Origin: Guyparkeria sp. SCN-R1
GTDB taxonomy: Bacteria > Pseudomonadota > Gammaproteobacteria > Halothiobacillales > Halothiobacillaceae
Direction of reading: 5' to 3'
Assembly (NCBI RefSeq): GCF_003932495.1
Contig: NZ_QZMT01000011.1
Location: 1-64,000, forward strand
DNA length: 64,000 nucleotides
The translations under genes and the position numbers were made by a program. The notes under the pieces are model-generated. The model saw only the letters and a list, made by a program, of their open reading frames with translations, was not told where the DNA came from and ran no database searches. Shown here one piece after another: positions 6,770-17,174 of the stretch; the first letter of the stretch is position 1; every line of letters begins with the position of its first letter.

Positions 6770-7699
6770 CTAAGGCCCTGATTTGGCGTGATCGCCCCCT
6801 GATGAGACGAAATACCGTCGCAGGATCTCGTGCCTCCTGACCAGATGATCGCCGATCCGCTGGCCCTCGTTTTCGGAGGAAACCGGGGCAAACAGGCACG
6901 CCCCCGAGCCTGTCATGCGCGCAAATCCCGCTTCGGTTTCCAGGTCGGCAAGCAGGGCAGCCAGTTGCGGCTGCTGAGCCAGCACCAGTGGTTCGAACAC
7001 GTTTTGCCCCTTGTCACGCCAGTGATCAAGCAGCTCGGCATCCGGTTGCTTCGGCAGGGCGCGCTCCAATCGCTCATCGGCGAACAGGCCCGCGGTCGGC
7101 GAGGAGATACGGGGCACGAGCACCAGGTAGATCCCGCTGGTGTCACGCGCCACACCGGAATGCAATTGTTCCCCGATGCCGTGCGCCGTGGCGCTTTCAC
7201 CATGCACGAAGACCGGCACATCGGCGCCAAGCTCCTTGCCGATTTGGGCGAGGATGTCGACGGGGTAATCGAGACCCCAAGCCTGATTAAGCACCTGCAA
7301 CAGGCAGGCGGCAGCGGCTGAGCCACCACCTAGTCCGCCACCCACCGGGACATGTTTCTTTAGCGTGACGTGCGCGCCGCGGGGCGCGGTCCCATCGCCG
7401 AGTCGATCGTCACGGGCCCGCTCGCGCAACCGGGTGGCGGCCCGGTAGAGCAGATCGTCTTGGGGGACGGCGGGTTGTCCCGTGATCGGCTCGTCACCGG
7501 CGACCCATTCCACCCGGATATCGTCGTGAGCGCTGTCGACTAGCAGTTCGTCACCGTAGTCCAGCAGTTCGAAGAAAGTCTGCAACTCGTGATAGCCATC
7601 GGCGCGGCGGGCGTTGATGTGCAGGTAGAGGTTGAGCTTGCAGCCGGCGCGGAACCAGTGGCCTTCGGTGGCGGGATCCATACTGGGGCAGGGTGTCAT
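6770..7699 (-). CDS. ispE: 4-(cytidine 5'-diphospho)-2-C-methyl-D-erythritol kinase
   Basis: A GHMP-family kinase of the MEP isoprenoid pathway. The 309-aa protein starts with the substrate-binding segment AGCKLNLYLHINARRADGYH near residue 18. The glycine-rich ATP-binding loop PVGGGLGGGSAAAA follows near residue 118. The start codon overlaps the lolB stop by four bases (ATGA), indicating translational coupling in a lolB-ispE-tRNA-Gln-prs unit. The N-terminus is a little longer than usual (MTPCPSMDPATEGHWFRAG), so initiation at the second Met is possible. Confidence 0.95.
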   Translation of the reverse strand: MTPCPSMDPATEGHWFRAGCKLNLYLHINARRADGYHELQTFFELLDYGDELLVDSAHDDIRVEWVAGDEPITGQPAVPQDDLLYRAATRLRERARDDRLGDGTAPRGAHVTLKKHVPVGGGLGGGSAAAACLLQVLNQAWGLDYPVDILAQIGKELGADVPVFVHGESATAHGIGEQLHSGVARDTSGIYLVLVPRISSPTAGLFADERLERALPKQPDAELLDHWRDKGQNVFEPLVLAQQPQLAALLADLETEAGFARMTGSGACLFAPVSSENEGQRIGDHLVRRHEILRRYFVSSGGDHAKSGP

Positions 7700-8355
7700 C
7701 GACGTGACTGTCCGGTATCCCAGGAGTCCACCACGATGCGAATTCGCATGCCTTCGTTGGTCAGCTCGACAAAGTGGGGCAGGGTGAGACGCCCGACATC
7801 CTGGTAGCGGGCGTATTCCACCTCCCAGCCTTCGTCGGTGAAGGTCACCAGCCGGCCCTGGTCGTCAAGGCGGTAATCGCCAGTGGAGAGCGCGGCCAGG
7901 GAATCACTCGGCAAACCTCTGAGCCAGCGGGGCAGGGTCGCCAGGGGAATACGCCAACCGGTCTGCTCTTCGAGGAGTGCTTCGGGGTCGTCGGTAACAC
8001 GCCGATTGCCATTGCCATCGGTAAGGAGCATATGATTTGGTGTCCCGGTCATCGCCAGATGACCGGTGTCAAAGGGACCGCTCAACTCGAGCGAGGTCAC
8101 CGTGCCAACCTGCGTCCATTCGAGCTGAACGCTCCCACCGGTGACACCGGACCGGACAGCGGCCCGTCCGCCGAACGCCCAGTCGGTCATCGATTCGAGT
8201 TCCTTCGAGTGCGATTCCCAGGCCGTCAGTTGTGCCTCGCTGGCAGGCTCGGTCGGCTGTGTGCCAAGTAGTGAGGCGCAGCCGGAAAGCAAAGTGGTGG
8301 CAACGAACAGGGCGGCAACGCGCAGCGAAGCGGCAGAAGGTGGGATGACTGACAT
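7696..8355 (-). CDS. lolB: Outer-membrane lipoprotein LolB
   Basis: LolB accepts lipoproteins from the periplasmic carrier LolA and inserts them in the outer membrane. The 219-aa precursor has a lipoprotein signal peptide ending in LLSGC (Cys near residue 26). The mature part has the expected features: a WAFGGRAAVRSG segment near residue 57, an LELSGPFDTGHLAMTG strand pair, and IPLATLPRWLRGLP near residue 135. It overlaps ispE by four bases. LolA, its partner, lies far away in this window at 59301-59969. Confidence 0.92.
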   Translation of the reverse strand: MSVIPPSAASLRVAALFVATTLLSGCASLLGTQPTEPASEAQLTAWESHSKELESMTDWAFGGRAAVRSGVTGGSVQLEWTQVGTVTSLELSGPFDTGHLAMTGTPNHMLLTDGNGNRRVTDDPEALLEEQTGWRIPLATLPRWLRGLPSDSLAALSTGDYRLDDQGRLVTFTDEGWEVEYARYQDVGRLTLPHFVELTNEGMRIRIVVDSWDTGQSRR

Positions 8356-8392
8356 GAAAAAGGACGTCGATTGTTGGTGACGGGGGGACGGC

Positions 8393-10162
8393 TCACGGTT
8401 GACCGTCAGCCGGCATCAGCTCCGGGGCGAATCTCAGCAACGTTTCCAGCAGGGTGCTGTCAGTGGCATCGAGCTCCAGGGCCTCTTGCCACACCTCGAG
8501 TGCCTGGTCGCGCTCGCCGTCAGCCCAGAGGACCTCGCCGAGATGCGCACCGATCTCGGCGTTGGGCGCGCGACGGTAGGCGCTTCTCAACGCCTTGAGG
8601 GCCGATTGAATCTCGCCCTGACGGTATTTGAGCCAACCCAGGCTGTCGAGGTAGGCCGCGTTGTCCGGGTCGATGTGCAGCGCGCGATCGATCAGATCCT
8701 CGGCTTCGTCCAGGTTGCGATTTTCGTCAGCCAGGGTGTAGCCCAGCGCATTGAGTGCCTGGGCGTGCTCGGGGTCACGCTCGATGATCTCGCGCAGCAC
8801 GCTGATCGCCGAACCGGATTCATCCAGGGCAAACAGCGTCATGGACTTTTGCAGACGGAAATCGTTGGCATCCGGCCAGGCATCAAGTGCCTGATCGGCA
8901 ATCTGTAGGCTCTCCTCGAACTGACCGGTTTCGGACAGTGTCGAGGCGAGTGCGAGCATCAGTTGTTGTTGGTCGGCCTCGTCAATCCCGTCGGAGAGCA
9001 GGGCGGTTTCCAACCCGCGGACGGCGGCGTCCACCTGGCCTTGATCGACACGGGCACCGGCCAGCAGCACCTGGGCATTGGCGTAATGCTCGCTGCGGGC
9101 GCTTACCTGCGACAGGGCGGCTTCTGCGCCGCTGAGGTCGGCTTCCTGCAGGGCGACCCGTCCGCGGATCAGGTGAACCACGTCCGACTGGCCGGGCAGG
9201 CGTTCAAGCCGATTCAGTGCCTGTTCAGCCAGATCGGGGCGTTCCAGACGAAAGGCGAACAGGGACAGGTTGCGCAACAGCTCGGCATCGTCGGGCCGAG
9301 TTTCCAGGGTGCGCTCGAGCAGCGCGAGTGCGGCATCTGTTTGTCCGGCCGCCAACCGTGCCTCGATCAGCCCGCTCGTGTAACGCCCCTTGTCGGGAAA
9401 CCGGTTGTGCGCCTTTTCGAGCACCCGGATGGCCTGTTCGACGTCACCGTCACGGTTGGCGATCACCATTGCCAGGTCGTAGGCCATGGTCTCGTCGGGG
9501 CGCAGAGACATCGCCCGATTGGCGGCCTCGCGCGCCAGCGTCATCTCACCGAAGGACAGCGCGAGCTTGGCGACGACCACCTGGGCCTCGTATTGCTGAG
9601 GAAAACGCTCGGCGAGGTGGTGCGTATAGTCCACCGCGCGGTCGCGATCGAGACTTTTCTGCAGGTACTGGCCTGTCTCATTGAAGATCTTCTCGACGTT
9701 GCCGGAATCGGATTCCAGCCACTGGTTGAGCGCCCGATCGGCCTGTTCGGTCTCGCCCAGTTCAAGCGAGGAGATCATCATCACCGCGGCGGCGCGGGCA
9801 TTGTCCGGCGAAAGCTTGCGCAACTGTTCCGCAAGGCTCTGGGCCAGGTCGAATCGGTCGGCAAAGATGGCGGCCTGAATGGCGCGCTCGAGCAGTGCCG
9901 GGTCGTTGCTGTTTTGCGCAACCGCCGCGTAGTGGCTCGCTGCCTGATCATAATTCTTGTGGCGACCGTAGAATTCGCCGGCGAGGATGTTGAAAATCGG
10001 ACTCTGTTCGAACGACTTCAATTCACGGGCGGTAGCGCCGGACTCAGTGGCGCCCACGTTCGATTCAGCCGCGGGTTCATTGGCCGGGCTGATGGAGCAG
10101 CCGGCCCCGAGCAAGGCGAGATTCATTCCGAGGAACAATGCAGCGGACGGGATCGGTCGCAT
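8393..10162 (-). CDS. TPR-repeat lipoprotein
   Basis: The 589-aa protein starts with a lipoprotein signal peptide (LALLGAGC, Cys near residue 22). The rest is almost entirely tetratricopeptide repeats, with Ala- and Leu-rich helix pairs and DAELLRNLSLFAFRLERP and DNAAYLDSLGWLKYRQGE as typical units. Proteins of this kind upstream of lolB are common in Pseudomonas and relatives and are thought to act as envelope scaffolds. The specific partner is unknown. The gap to lolB is 37 bp, so it probably heads the lolB-ispE-tRNA-Gln-prs operon. Confidence 0.85.
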   Translation of the reverse strand: MRPIPSAALFLGMNLALLGAGCSISPANEPAAESNVGATESGATARELKSFEQSPIFNILAGEFYGRHKNYDQAASHYAAVAQNSNDPALLERAIQAAIFADRFDLAQSLAEQLRKLSPDNARAAAVMMISSLELGETEQADRALNQWLESDSGNVEKIFNETGQYLQKSLDRDRAVDYTHHLAERFPQQYEAQVVVAKLALSFGEMTLAREAANRAMSLRPDETMAYDLAMVIANRDGDVEQAIRVLEKAHNRFPDKGRYTSGLIEARLAAGQTDAALALLERTLETRPDDAELLRNLSLFAFRLERPDLAEQALNRLERLPGQSDVVHLIRGRVALQEADLSGAEAALSQVSARSEHYANAQVLLAGARVDQGQVDAAVRGLETALLSDGIDEADQQQLMLALASTLSETGQFEESLQIADQALDAWPDANDFRLQKSMTLFALDESGSAISVLREIIERDPEHAQALNALGYTLADENRNLDEAEDLIDRALHIDPDNAAYLDSLGWLKYRQGEIQSALKALRSAYRRAPNAEIGAHLGEVLWADGERDQALEVWQEALELDATDSTLLETLLRFAPELMPADGQP

Positions 10163-10500
10163 GGCGGGCCTGTCGAAACGGTGGATTCATTCGGTCCGAA
10201 GAGACTTCCGACCGACTGGCGACCATTGTAGTGCAACTGCCCGTGGGCATGGCGGCTGCGTGATGGGAATGGTCGAGGGCCAGGACATCCAGAGCGGAAA
10301 GGTCATGTCCCAGCCGGCTACTATACTTCGTAGAATATATATTATGTTAAATAGCATGCGAAGGATGCCGCGAGAGACATCTTATGCTCCTGCCCATCCT
10401 CACACGGCCACGGTTTTCCAAACCAGAGGTATCCAGCGAATTGCCTGTCGGCCACAAGGAGAAGCACCGTCTCCCCTGAGTCCGACGAAGCAAGCCCTGA
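10163..10500. other. Intergenic region with an AT-rich patch, no gene seen
   Basis: This 338-bp gap contains an AT-rich stretch near 10320-10360 with TATACT and TATATATTATG elements. It could hold the promoter of the TPR-lolB operon, but I cannot place a convincing -35 and -10 pair. No convincing coding ORF or terminator is present. Confidence 0.4.
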
Positions 10501-11108
10501 TCAGAATCGGTAAACCAGACCGACCTGCACGACCGGGTAAAGCTTGTAGTCCTCCAGCTCGTCGTTCAGGTCTTTTTCTTCCTGTTCGGCATACTGGTCG
10601 GCGTAAGGCTGTCGAAATGGGTCGCTCGTTTTTACATCGACAGTCGCATCCGGCGCGCCCTGATACATCACGCCGATGTCCGCCCGGAATGACAGCCCCG
10701 GCTCGTTGTTCGCACTGCTCCAGCCGATGCCGAGGTACCTGGAACGGTGATCCCTCGGATATCGTAGCTGTCCTGGTCACCGACAGCGCTGTAACTGTTG
10801 TCATTGAAGATTACGCCGCCGGTGACGCGGAAGTAACCGCCGAACGGGTGATAGTCACCCAGGAGGCCGGCGTTGCGCAGCTCCAGATCCCCTTCGTACT
10901 CGTTTCCGTCGACCGTGAAGGTTTCCGAATAACTGCCGAAGCCCGTTGTCACACGAGCGCGAAATTTGTTCGGCACGATCGTCATGCCCAGTTCGGGGCC
11001 GATACCCAGCGTGCCAACATTGACACCCACGTCGAACTCGGCGGCTTGAGCACCAGCGCTGGCCAGCATGACGGTCGGAAGCACGGACGTGAGAACAGCC
11101 TTCTTCAT
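10501..11108 (-). pseudogene. Outer-membrane beta-barrel protein gene with a frameshift
   Basis: The 5' part encodes MKKAVLTSVLPTVMLASAG, a clear signal peptide cleaved after AQA, then amphipathic beta strands up to YDIRGITVP. At about 10738-10742 the frame breaks. The other frame continues RYLGIGWSSANNEPGLSFRA and ends YPVVQVGLVYRF, whose terminal aromatic residue is the classic outer-membrane barrel signal. Adding one base would restore a 202-aa barrel of the size seen in small OmpW- or Ail-like proteins; the exact family is uncertain. A 10-bp stem-loop (11134-11143 with 11156-11165) lies in the leader. A real mutation or a one-base assembly error would look the same. Confidence 0.75.
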
Positions 11109-11275
11109 ACAACACCTCAGTTGGTTGCGGTCGAGCCACGGTGTTTCTCGTTAATCACCGTGGCTTCGTCGACCATGAAAAGAGGCATGGTGCCGGACTG
11201 AGGTATTAGGCGCTACGTTATCGGGACATACGTATTTCCGAGATAAGGCGATGTGGGAATCCGTTGTCACGGGGC

Positions 11276-11788
11276 TCACCAGCGGTATTTTCCCCAGAGT
11301 TCCGGGTTGGCCCAGTTACGCGAGTTCAGCCAATCGGGCGTGTCCTTGTAACTCTCGATGTTGAACTCATAGAGCGGAGTCTCTGTCTTCAACCGTCGAT
11401 AGCCCAGTGCGACCATCTGGCGGTCATCGGGACCGCCAACCCGCCCATCACCCAGGTGAACGATGATTCGGCGATTGGCGCGGTCTCGCAGCGCTGCTAG
11501 CAGTCCGCCCAGTGTTCCGGACCAGGTAACACTGTCGACAAGGATTTCGACTGCACCCTCACGACCTCGAATCTCGTCCAGGATGGCTTCCTGATCAGTC
11601 GGCAACCGCCGCGCGGCTTGTCGCGACGAACCTTGCCCGTCATGAGCAGTAACAACCAGCGTGATTCCGGCCATACCACCATTCACCTTTTCACATGCAA
11701 TCAATCGGTTGTCCGCCTCAAGCCGCTCATGACGGTCCTTTTCGCTCAGCCGATGAACGTATAGTTCGGGTGTTTTTTTTGCATTCAC
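11276..11788 (-). CDS. DUF6231-like family protein
   Basis: This 170-aa cytoplasmic protein has no known activity. The C-terminal third matches, from memory, a family found in Pseudomonas and relatives: MVALGYRRL, then YEFNIESYKDTPDWLN and RNWANPELWGKYRW at the very end. The middle has the alternating strands and helices of a small Rossmann-like fold (EILVDSVTWSG, IIVHLGDG). It points away from the tRNA-Leu gene and shares a 41-bp upstream region with it. Family assignment is by C-terminal motif only. Confidence 0.65.
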   Translation of the reverse strand: MNAKKTPELYVHRLSEKDRHERLEADNRLIACEKVNGGMAGITLVVTAHDGQGSSRQAARRLPTDQEAILDEIRGREGAVEILVDSVTWSGTLGGLLAALRDRANRRIIVHLGDGRVGGPDDRQMVALGYRRLKTETPLYEFNIESYKDTPDWLNSRNWANPELWGKYRW

Positions 11789-11790
11789 TG

Positions 11791-11819
11791 TTGACAGTCC
11801 CTCTCAGGATTCCTACTAT
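11791..11819 (+). promoter_or_regulatory. Sigma-70 promoter of tRNA-Leu
   Basis: TTGACA at 11791-11796 and TACTAT at 11814-11819 are separated by 17 bases, close to consensus. The GC-rich bases directly after (GCGCCGCG) resemble the discriminator of stringently controlled stable-RNA promoters. The tRNA starts at 11830. Confidence 0.85.
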
Positions 11820-11829
11820 GCGCCGCGTT

Positions 11830-11914
11830 GCCCAGGTGGCGGAACTGGTAGACGCGCTAGTTTCAGGTACTAGTGGAGAGATCCGTGGAGGTTCGAGTCC
11901 TCTCCTGGGCACCA
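11830..11914 (+). tRNA. tRNA-Leu (CAG)
   Basis: An 85-nt class II tRNA with encoded CCA. GCCCAGG pairs with CCTGGGC in the acceptor stem, the anticodon stem CTAGT/ACTAG encloses TTCAGGT with anticodon CAG, and a variable arm follows, as expected for Leu. It has its own promoter and terminator and stands alone. Confidence 0.96.
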
Positions 11915-11932
11915 AATTGCAAGACCGATATG

Positions 11933-11966
11933 AAGGCCGGTGACTCAAAGGGTTATCGGCCTTTTT
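11933..11966 (+). terminator. Intrinsic terminator of tRNA-Leu
   Basis: AAGGCCG at 11933-11939 pairs with CGGCCTT from 11957, followed by a run of T residues to 11966. Confidence 0.75.
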
Positions 11967-12069
11967 CGTTTCTGATCATCTAATCAACCGGTCATCGCCT
12001 GACCGGTCAAGTCCGATAGACCGGGGCGCCCGCCCGTTACCAAACCACGTGCCGAATCAAGACGATAAC

Positions 12070-12101
12070 AAAAAGGCCCACCAAACATCGGTGGGCCTTT
12101 T
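12070..12101 (-). terminator. Intrinsic terminator after fimV
   Basis: GGCCCACC pairs with GGTGGGCC around a short loop. An A-run on the left (five T residues on the minus strand) and a T-run on the right make it bidirectional. It lies just after the fimV stop and closes both the leu-asd-fimV direction and the tRNA-Leu direction. Confidence 0.85.
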
Positions 12102-12133
12102 CTTGTGGCACTGCGCGCAGCACCCGGGCACTA

Positions 12134-14503
12134 TCAGCCCGCTTGACGTTTCTTCAACTCCTCCAGGCGCTCCAATGCCGCGGTGGCGCCCTCTTCCTGC
12201 AACTCGGATTCGATCATGTCGAAGCTCTCCCGATCACCTACGTCCAGGAAGGCCTCGGCCAATCCCACGCGTGTGTCGATGTCGGCTTCATCGTCGGCGG
12301 CAGATGAGGTGTGTTCGGCCGCATCCACGGAAACGGCCTCGGACTCGTCCGGCTCTTCAGCCAACGGGATTTCGCCCAGATCGAGATCCATGCCTTCATC
12401 CTGGTCGAACGAGGCTGGCGGCTCGTCTCGCTCTCCTGCCGGTTCGTAGCCCGACAGATCCAGGTCCAGCGGCTCTGGTTCATTCGTGTCGCTGGCCGGG
12501 GTATCGACACTCGCCGCCGGGACCTCATTTTTGGGCAATTCGAGTTCGTTCGACTCATCCTGTCGACCGGTCTCCTCCACCTGGTCTGCCGGCGACTCTT
12601 CCCTACTCGGCGTTTCCAGCGCAAACGAGTCGTCAAAGTCCATCGACCGCTCGTCTTCTAACGTTTCATTGTCCGATTCGGGCGTGGCGAGCATGTCGTC
12701 GAGGTCATCGTCCCAGTCCACGTTGGCCGGTGCTTGCTGTTGGTCCGCCTCCCAATCATCGGTCGACTCCACCGTATCGGTTGGCTCCACGGGCTCAGAC
12801 GAAACGTCGTCGGAGGTCACGCCGCCGGACCCTTCCCTTTCGACCATCGGTGTGGAGTCGTCACTCGGCGGACGGGATTCGTCCCCGGTCTCACCGGCAT
12901 CAATGCCCTTGAGACGGTTCAATGCCGACTGCAGGCCGCTGTGCCCGGGGTGCTCGGCCAGGCTGTCCTGCAACAGCTCCACCGCCTGGTGGGTCAGGTT
13001 GAATGACTCGAGCACCCGCGCCTCTTCCAGCGCCATTTCCGGGTTCATCGGATCGTCCATGCCCCTGGCCGACGCTGATTCCTCCGGCGTGTTGTCCGAA
13101 TTCGCGTACGCCGCACCGGATGCCCCAAACGCCGCAGCTGCAGAGCCGCCCGCGGTCGATGCAGTCGTGCCCATGGGCGCAGGTTCGGCGATCGGATCGC
13201 GATCAAGTGATCGCTTGTTCGAGGTGTCGGCAGTGACCGGCATCGGCACGCCCGGTTCCTCGTCGCGACGGGTCCGACGCAGGGCGAGTGCGATCAGCAA
13301 CGCGATGATTACCAGTCCCAATGCGCCGGTGAGGTACTTGCCCCACTCCATCCAGAAATTGCCGGTCGTGCGCTCGGCGTTTTCCAGTTCAGCCCGGGAC
13401 TGCTCGATGACCTCTTGCAATTCGGCAATCTGGGTATCGCGCTCGTCAACGGCGACCTTGACGGTATCAATCTGATCCTTCAGGGCACGGAGCTGCTCGG
13501 TCAAAGCCTCGTTTTCGGCACGGACCGATTCGACTTCCTCCTGGTCCAGCGCCGCCTCGCGGTTGGTCTGCGCGTTGGCCGTTGACTGCGTGCCGTCGGC
13601 GATCGCCGCAAGCGGTTGCTCACGAGTGAGCTCACCGAACCCAGCAAGATTCGCGGGCGAAGCAGCTTGCTCACCACCCTCTTCCGGACCCAAAAGCTCA
13701 AGCGCAGGCAGTCGATCGGTCACCGTTGACTCGTCCGAAGTCGAGCCGTCTGCGTCCACTCGATCGTTGCTTGTGGCCGATGCGCCGGTGTTCGGCACCC
13801 GAAGACGTGCCCCGGCCATCAGGGCGTTGCCGTTGCCGTTGGCGAATGCTTGCGGATTGGCATCAATGATCGCCTGCATCATGGGGCGAACATCGGCGCC
13901 ATCGGACACGTAATCGCGGGCAATCTCGTAGAGCGTATCGCCGCTTTGGACGTCACGCGTTCCGTCGAGGGAAACGTCTTCGGCCGGCTCAACGCGCTGC
14001 CAGCCGGAGGGCGCAGGCGACGAGCGCGAAGACGATTGCGCCGAAGACGTGGGGGCCGCCGCCTGGCTGGAGCCGGTCACTCCTTCGGAGCGAGCGTCCT
14101 GCCCAGAGCCCATCGAAGGCGGATCGAGCAGCAGGTTGTACTCGCGGATCATTCTCCCCTGCGGGGAGTCGACCTCGAGCAGGATACTCAGGATGGGGTC
14201 ACGAATCGGTCGCTTGGAACCGATCAGGACATAATCCTGACCCCGGTCCGATTCGATGCTGAACGTTAGATTGCCCGTGATGTTTTCCAGCGAGACCCCC
14301 GCCTCTCGGTAAAACGAGGGCGGGGCCAGCTTCACGGTGATCTCGTCGAGCGGCTCGTCGCTGGAGCGCGCCAGTGGCACTCGCACATCGAGGGGTTGAC
14401 TCAAGTACGACTGCACCCGGGCCTCGCCCAGGGTGGCGGCCTGGCTGATCAACGGGGTCCCGGCACCCAGAATCCCCGCAATCACCAAACTCAACTTCCG
14501 CAT
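12134..14503 (-). CDS. fimV: FimV/HubP-type polar landmark protein
   Basis: FimV proteins organise the cell pole and promote type IV pilus assembly or twitching. The start at 14503 is preceded by AAGGAG, giving 789 aa. In order: a signal peptide ending SQA (residue ~24), the FimV N-terminal beta domain with LSQPLDVRVPLA, a LysM domain with VQSGDTLYEIARDY near residue 190, a coiled coil near 330-380, one membrane span (LTGALGLVIIALLIALAL, ~395), a long acidic low-complexity cytoplasmic region, and a C-terminal FimV motif with VGLAEAFLDVGDRESFDMI. Downstream of asd is its usual place in gammaproteobacteria. truA, often next, is not here. Confidence 0.92.
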   Translation of the reverse strand: MRKLSLVIAGILGAGTPLISQAATLGEARVQSYLSQPLDVRVPLARSSDEPLDEITVKLAPPSFYREAGVSLENITGNLTFSIESDRGQDYVLIGSKRPIRDPILSILLEVDSPQGRMIREYNLLLDPPSMGSGQDARSEGVTGSSQAAAPTSSAQSSSRSSPAPSGWQRVEPAEDVSLDGTRDVQSGDTLYEIARDYVSDGADVRPMMQAIIDANPQAFANGNGNALMAGARLRVPNTGASATSNDRVDADGSTSDESTVTDRLPALELLGPEEGGEQAASPANLAGFGELTREQPLAAIADGTQSTANAQTNREAALDQEEVESVRAENEALTEQLRALKDQIDTVKVAVDERDTQIAELQEVIEQSRAELENAERTTGNFWMEWGKYLTGALGLVIIALLIALALRRTRRDEEPGVPMPVTADTSNKRSLDRDPIAEPAPMGTTASTAGGSAAAAFGASGAAYANSDNTPEESASARGMDDPMNPEMALEEARVLESFNLTHQAVELLQDSLAEHPGHSGLQSALNRLKGIDAGETGDESRPPSDDSTPMVEREGSGGVTSDDVSSEPVEPTDTVESTDDWEADQQQAPANVDWDDDLDDMLATPESDNETLEDERSMDFDDSFALETPSREESPADQVEETGRQDESNELELPKNEVPAASVDTPASDTNEPEPLDLDLSGYEPAGERDEPPASFDQDEGMDLDLGEIPLAEEPDESEAVSVDAAEHTSSAADDEADIDTRVGLAEAFLDVGDRESFDMIESELQEEGATAALERLEELKKRQAG

Positions 14504-14574
14504 GTCACTCACTCCTTGCTCGTGCCGGTGCGCCGGGTCTCATTGCCCGACTGTCGTTCCGGCGCCTTCCTTAT

Positions 14575-14840
14575 GGGGAACTCTGCTCGAATACCCAATG
14601 CCTCTGGCTTGCCGGCTTGTTCGCCGTCAAGGCGTCGATTCGATGGCGGGCTTGGTGCCCGGCGAGAATCGACAACACCGAGGGCGGGCAAGCCGGCAAG
14701 CCCCTTCGGGCGGGTCGCCAGGCGCCCATCTGCGGTGTTGCACCGCTTGCCAATGACTACGGCCATTGGCGGCGCGCTGCGCCTAGCATCTGGACGCCTG
14801 GCGACCCGCAGAGGCATTGGTTATTCGTGCAGAGTTCCCC
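14575..14840 (+). repeat. 266-bp structured intergenic element, copy C
   Basis: The ends form a 32-nt inverted repeat (14575-14606 with 14809-14840) with 30 paired positions. Inner hairpin 1 is 14606-14619 with 14689-14702 (14 bp, perfect); inner hairpin 2 is 14711-14728 with 14791-14808 (17 of 18). It is the most diverged copy, yet the arms keep pairing: hairpin 1 has GCCGGCTTG/CAAGCCGGC where the other copies have GCGGGTTTG/CAAACCCGC. It fills the gap between the end of asd and the start of fimV. Confidence 0.85.
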
Positions 14841-14871
14841 TTGGCCATTTCGAGCCCGATTGTGCCACAGA

Positions 14872-15894
<1,023 letters not shown>

Positions 15895-16034
15895 GAAGAT
15901 TTCTCCTTGCGATTGGAAGTCTGATGAAATCGGTTGCGGGATGGCGGCATTCGATCGGCTGCCAACCCTGAATCTGACACGATGAATCTAGCCTAGCGCA
16001 TCACGCCGGGCGCACGAAGGGATCCGTAAGCCAC

Positions 16035-17114
16035 TCAGGCACTCAGGGCGTCGACGACGGCCCGGCCCATCTCGCTGGTGGACACCTGTGTCATGCCTTC
16101 CTGCATGATATCCGGCGTACGCAGACCCTGATCGAGCACGGTGACGCAGGCATTTTCAATCCGCTCGGCCAGGTCGCCTCGGCCGAAGGAATAGCGAAGC
16201 AGCATGGCCGCCGACAGGATGGTCGCCATCGGGTTGGCAACGCCCTTGCCGGCAATATCCGGTGCCGAGCCGTGGCTGGGCTCGTAAAGGCCTTGCCCCG
16301 TCTCGTTAAGCGATGCCGAGGGCAGCATGCCGATCGACCCGGTCAACATCGAGGCCTGGTCGGAGAGGATGTCACCGAACAGGTTCTCCGTGACCATCAC
16401 GTCGAACTGCTTGGGTGCCCGCACAAGCTGCATTGCGGCATTGTCGACGTACATGTGCGACAGCTCGACGTCCGGGTACTCCGCGGACAGGCGATTCATC
16501 ACCTCGCGCCAGAGCTCCGAGGTTTCCAAGACGTTGGCCTTGTCCACCGAGCACAGGCGCTTGTTGCGCTTCTGTGCCGCCTCGAAGGCGACTCGGCCGA
16601 TACGTTCGATCTCGGCCTCGTTGTAATGCATGGTGTTGAAGCCTTCGCGCTGGCCGTCGACCTCGCGGATACCGCGCGGCTGCCCGAAATAGACCCCGCC
16701 GGTCAGCTCGCGGACGATCAGGATGTCCAGACCCGACACCACCTCCGGCTTGAGCGAGGAGGCATCCGCCAGGGCGCTGTACAGCATCGCCGGGCGCAGG
16801 TTGGCAAACAGCCCCATCGTCTTGCGGATCGCCAGCAGGCCGCGCTCGGGGCGGAGCGGGCGATCAAGGTTGTCGTATTGCGGGCTGCCGACGGCGCCGA
16901 GCAGTACCGCATCGGCCTCGGCGGCCAGCTGCCGGGTGATCTCGGGAAATGGTTCGCCTTCGGCGTCATAGGCTGCCCCGCCGATCAGGCCGTCGGTGAA
17001 CGACAGTTCCAGGTCGCTGTCGACCACAACGGCCTTGAGGACGTTGACGGCCTGCTCAGTGATTTCCGGGCCGATGCCGTCACCCGGCAGGACGAGAATG
17101 TTCTTCTGGCTCAC
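16035..17114 (-). CDS. leuB: 3-isopropylmalate dehydrogenase
   Basis: Oxidatively decarboxylates 3-isopropylmalate in leucine synthesis. The 359-aa length is typical. [11 protein letters not shown] begins at residue 8; [17 protein letters not shown] near 94 carries substrate-binding Arg residues; [31 protein letters not shown] (residues ~220-250) contains the metal-binding Asp residues; and [20 protein letters not shown] is near 276. It is last of leuC-leuD-leuB, 60 bp after leuD. Confidence 0.97.
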   Translation of the reverse strand: MSQKNILVLPGDGIGPEITEQAVNVLKAVVVDSDLELSFTDGLIGGAAYDAEGEPFPEITRQLAAEADAVLLGAVGSPQYDNLDRPLRPERGLLAIRKTMGLFANLRPAMLYSALADASSLKPEVVSGLDILIVRELTGGVYFGQPRGIREVDGQREGFNTMHYNEAEIERIGRVAFEAAQKRNKRLCSVDKANVLETSELWREVMNRLSAEYPDVELSHMYVDNAAMQLVRAPKQFDVMVTENLFGDILSDQASMLTGSIGMLPSASLNETGQGLYEPSHGSAPDIAGKGVANPMATILSAAMLLRYSFGRGDLAERIENACVTVLDQGLRTPDIMQEGMTQVSTSEMGRAVVDALSA

Positions 17115-17174
17115 GAGATTATCGATCCTTTTGTGTCTGTTTTCTCAGGAAAATCGCGTCGACAAATCAGCGCG

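Noticed and set aside
10318-10345. TATACTTCGTAGAATATATATTATG as a lox-like recombination site
   Set aside because: Only a short core resembles loxP; there are no proper inverted arms and no recombinase nearby.
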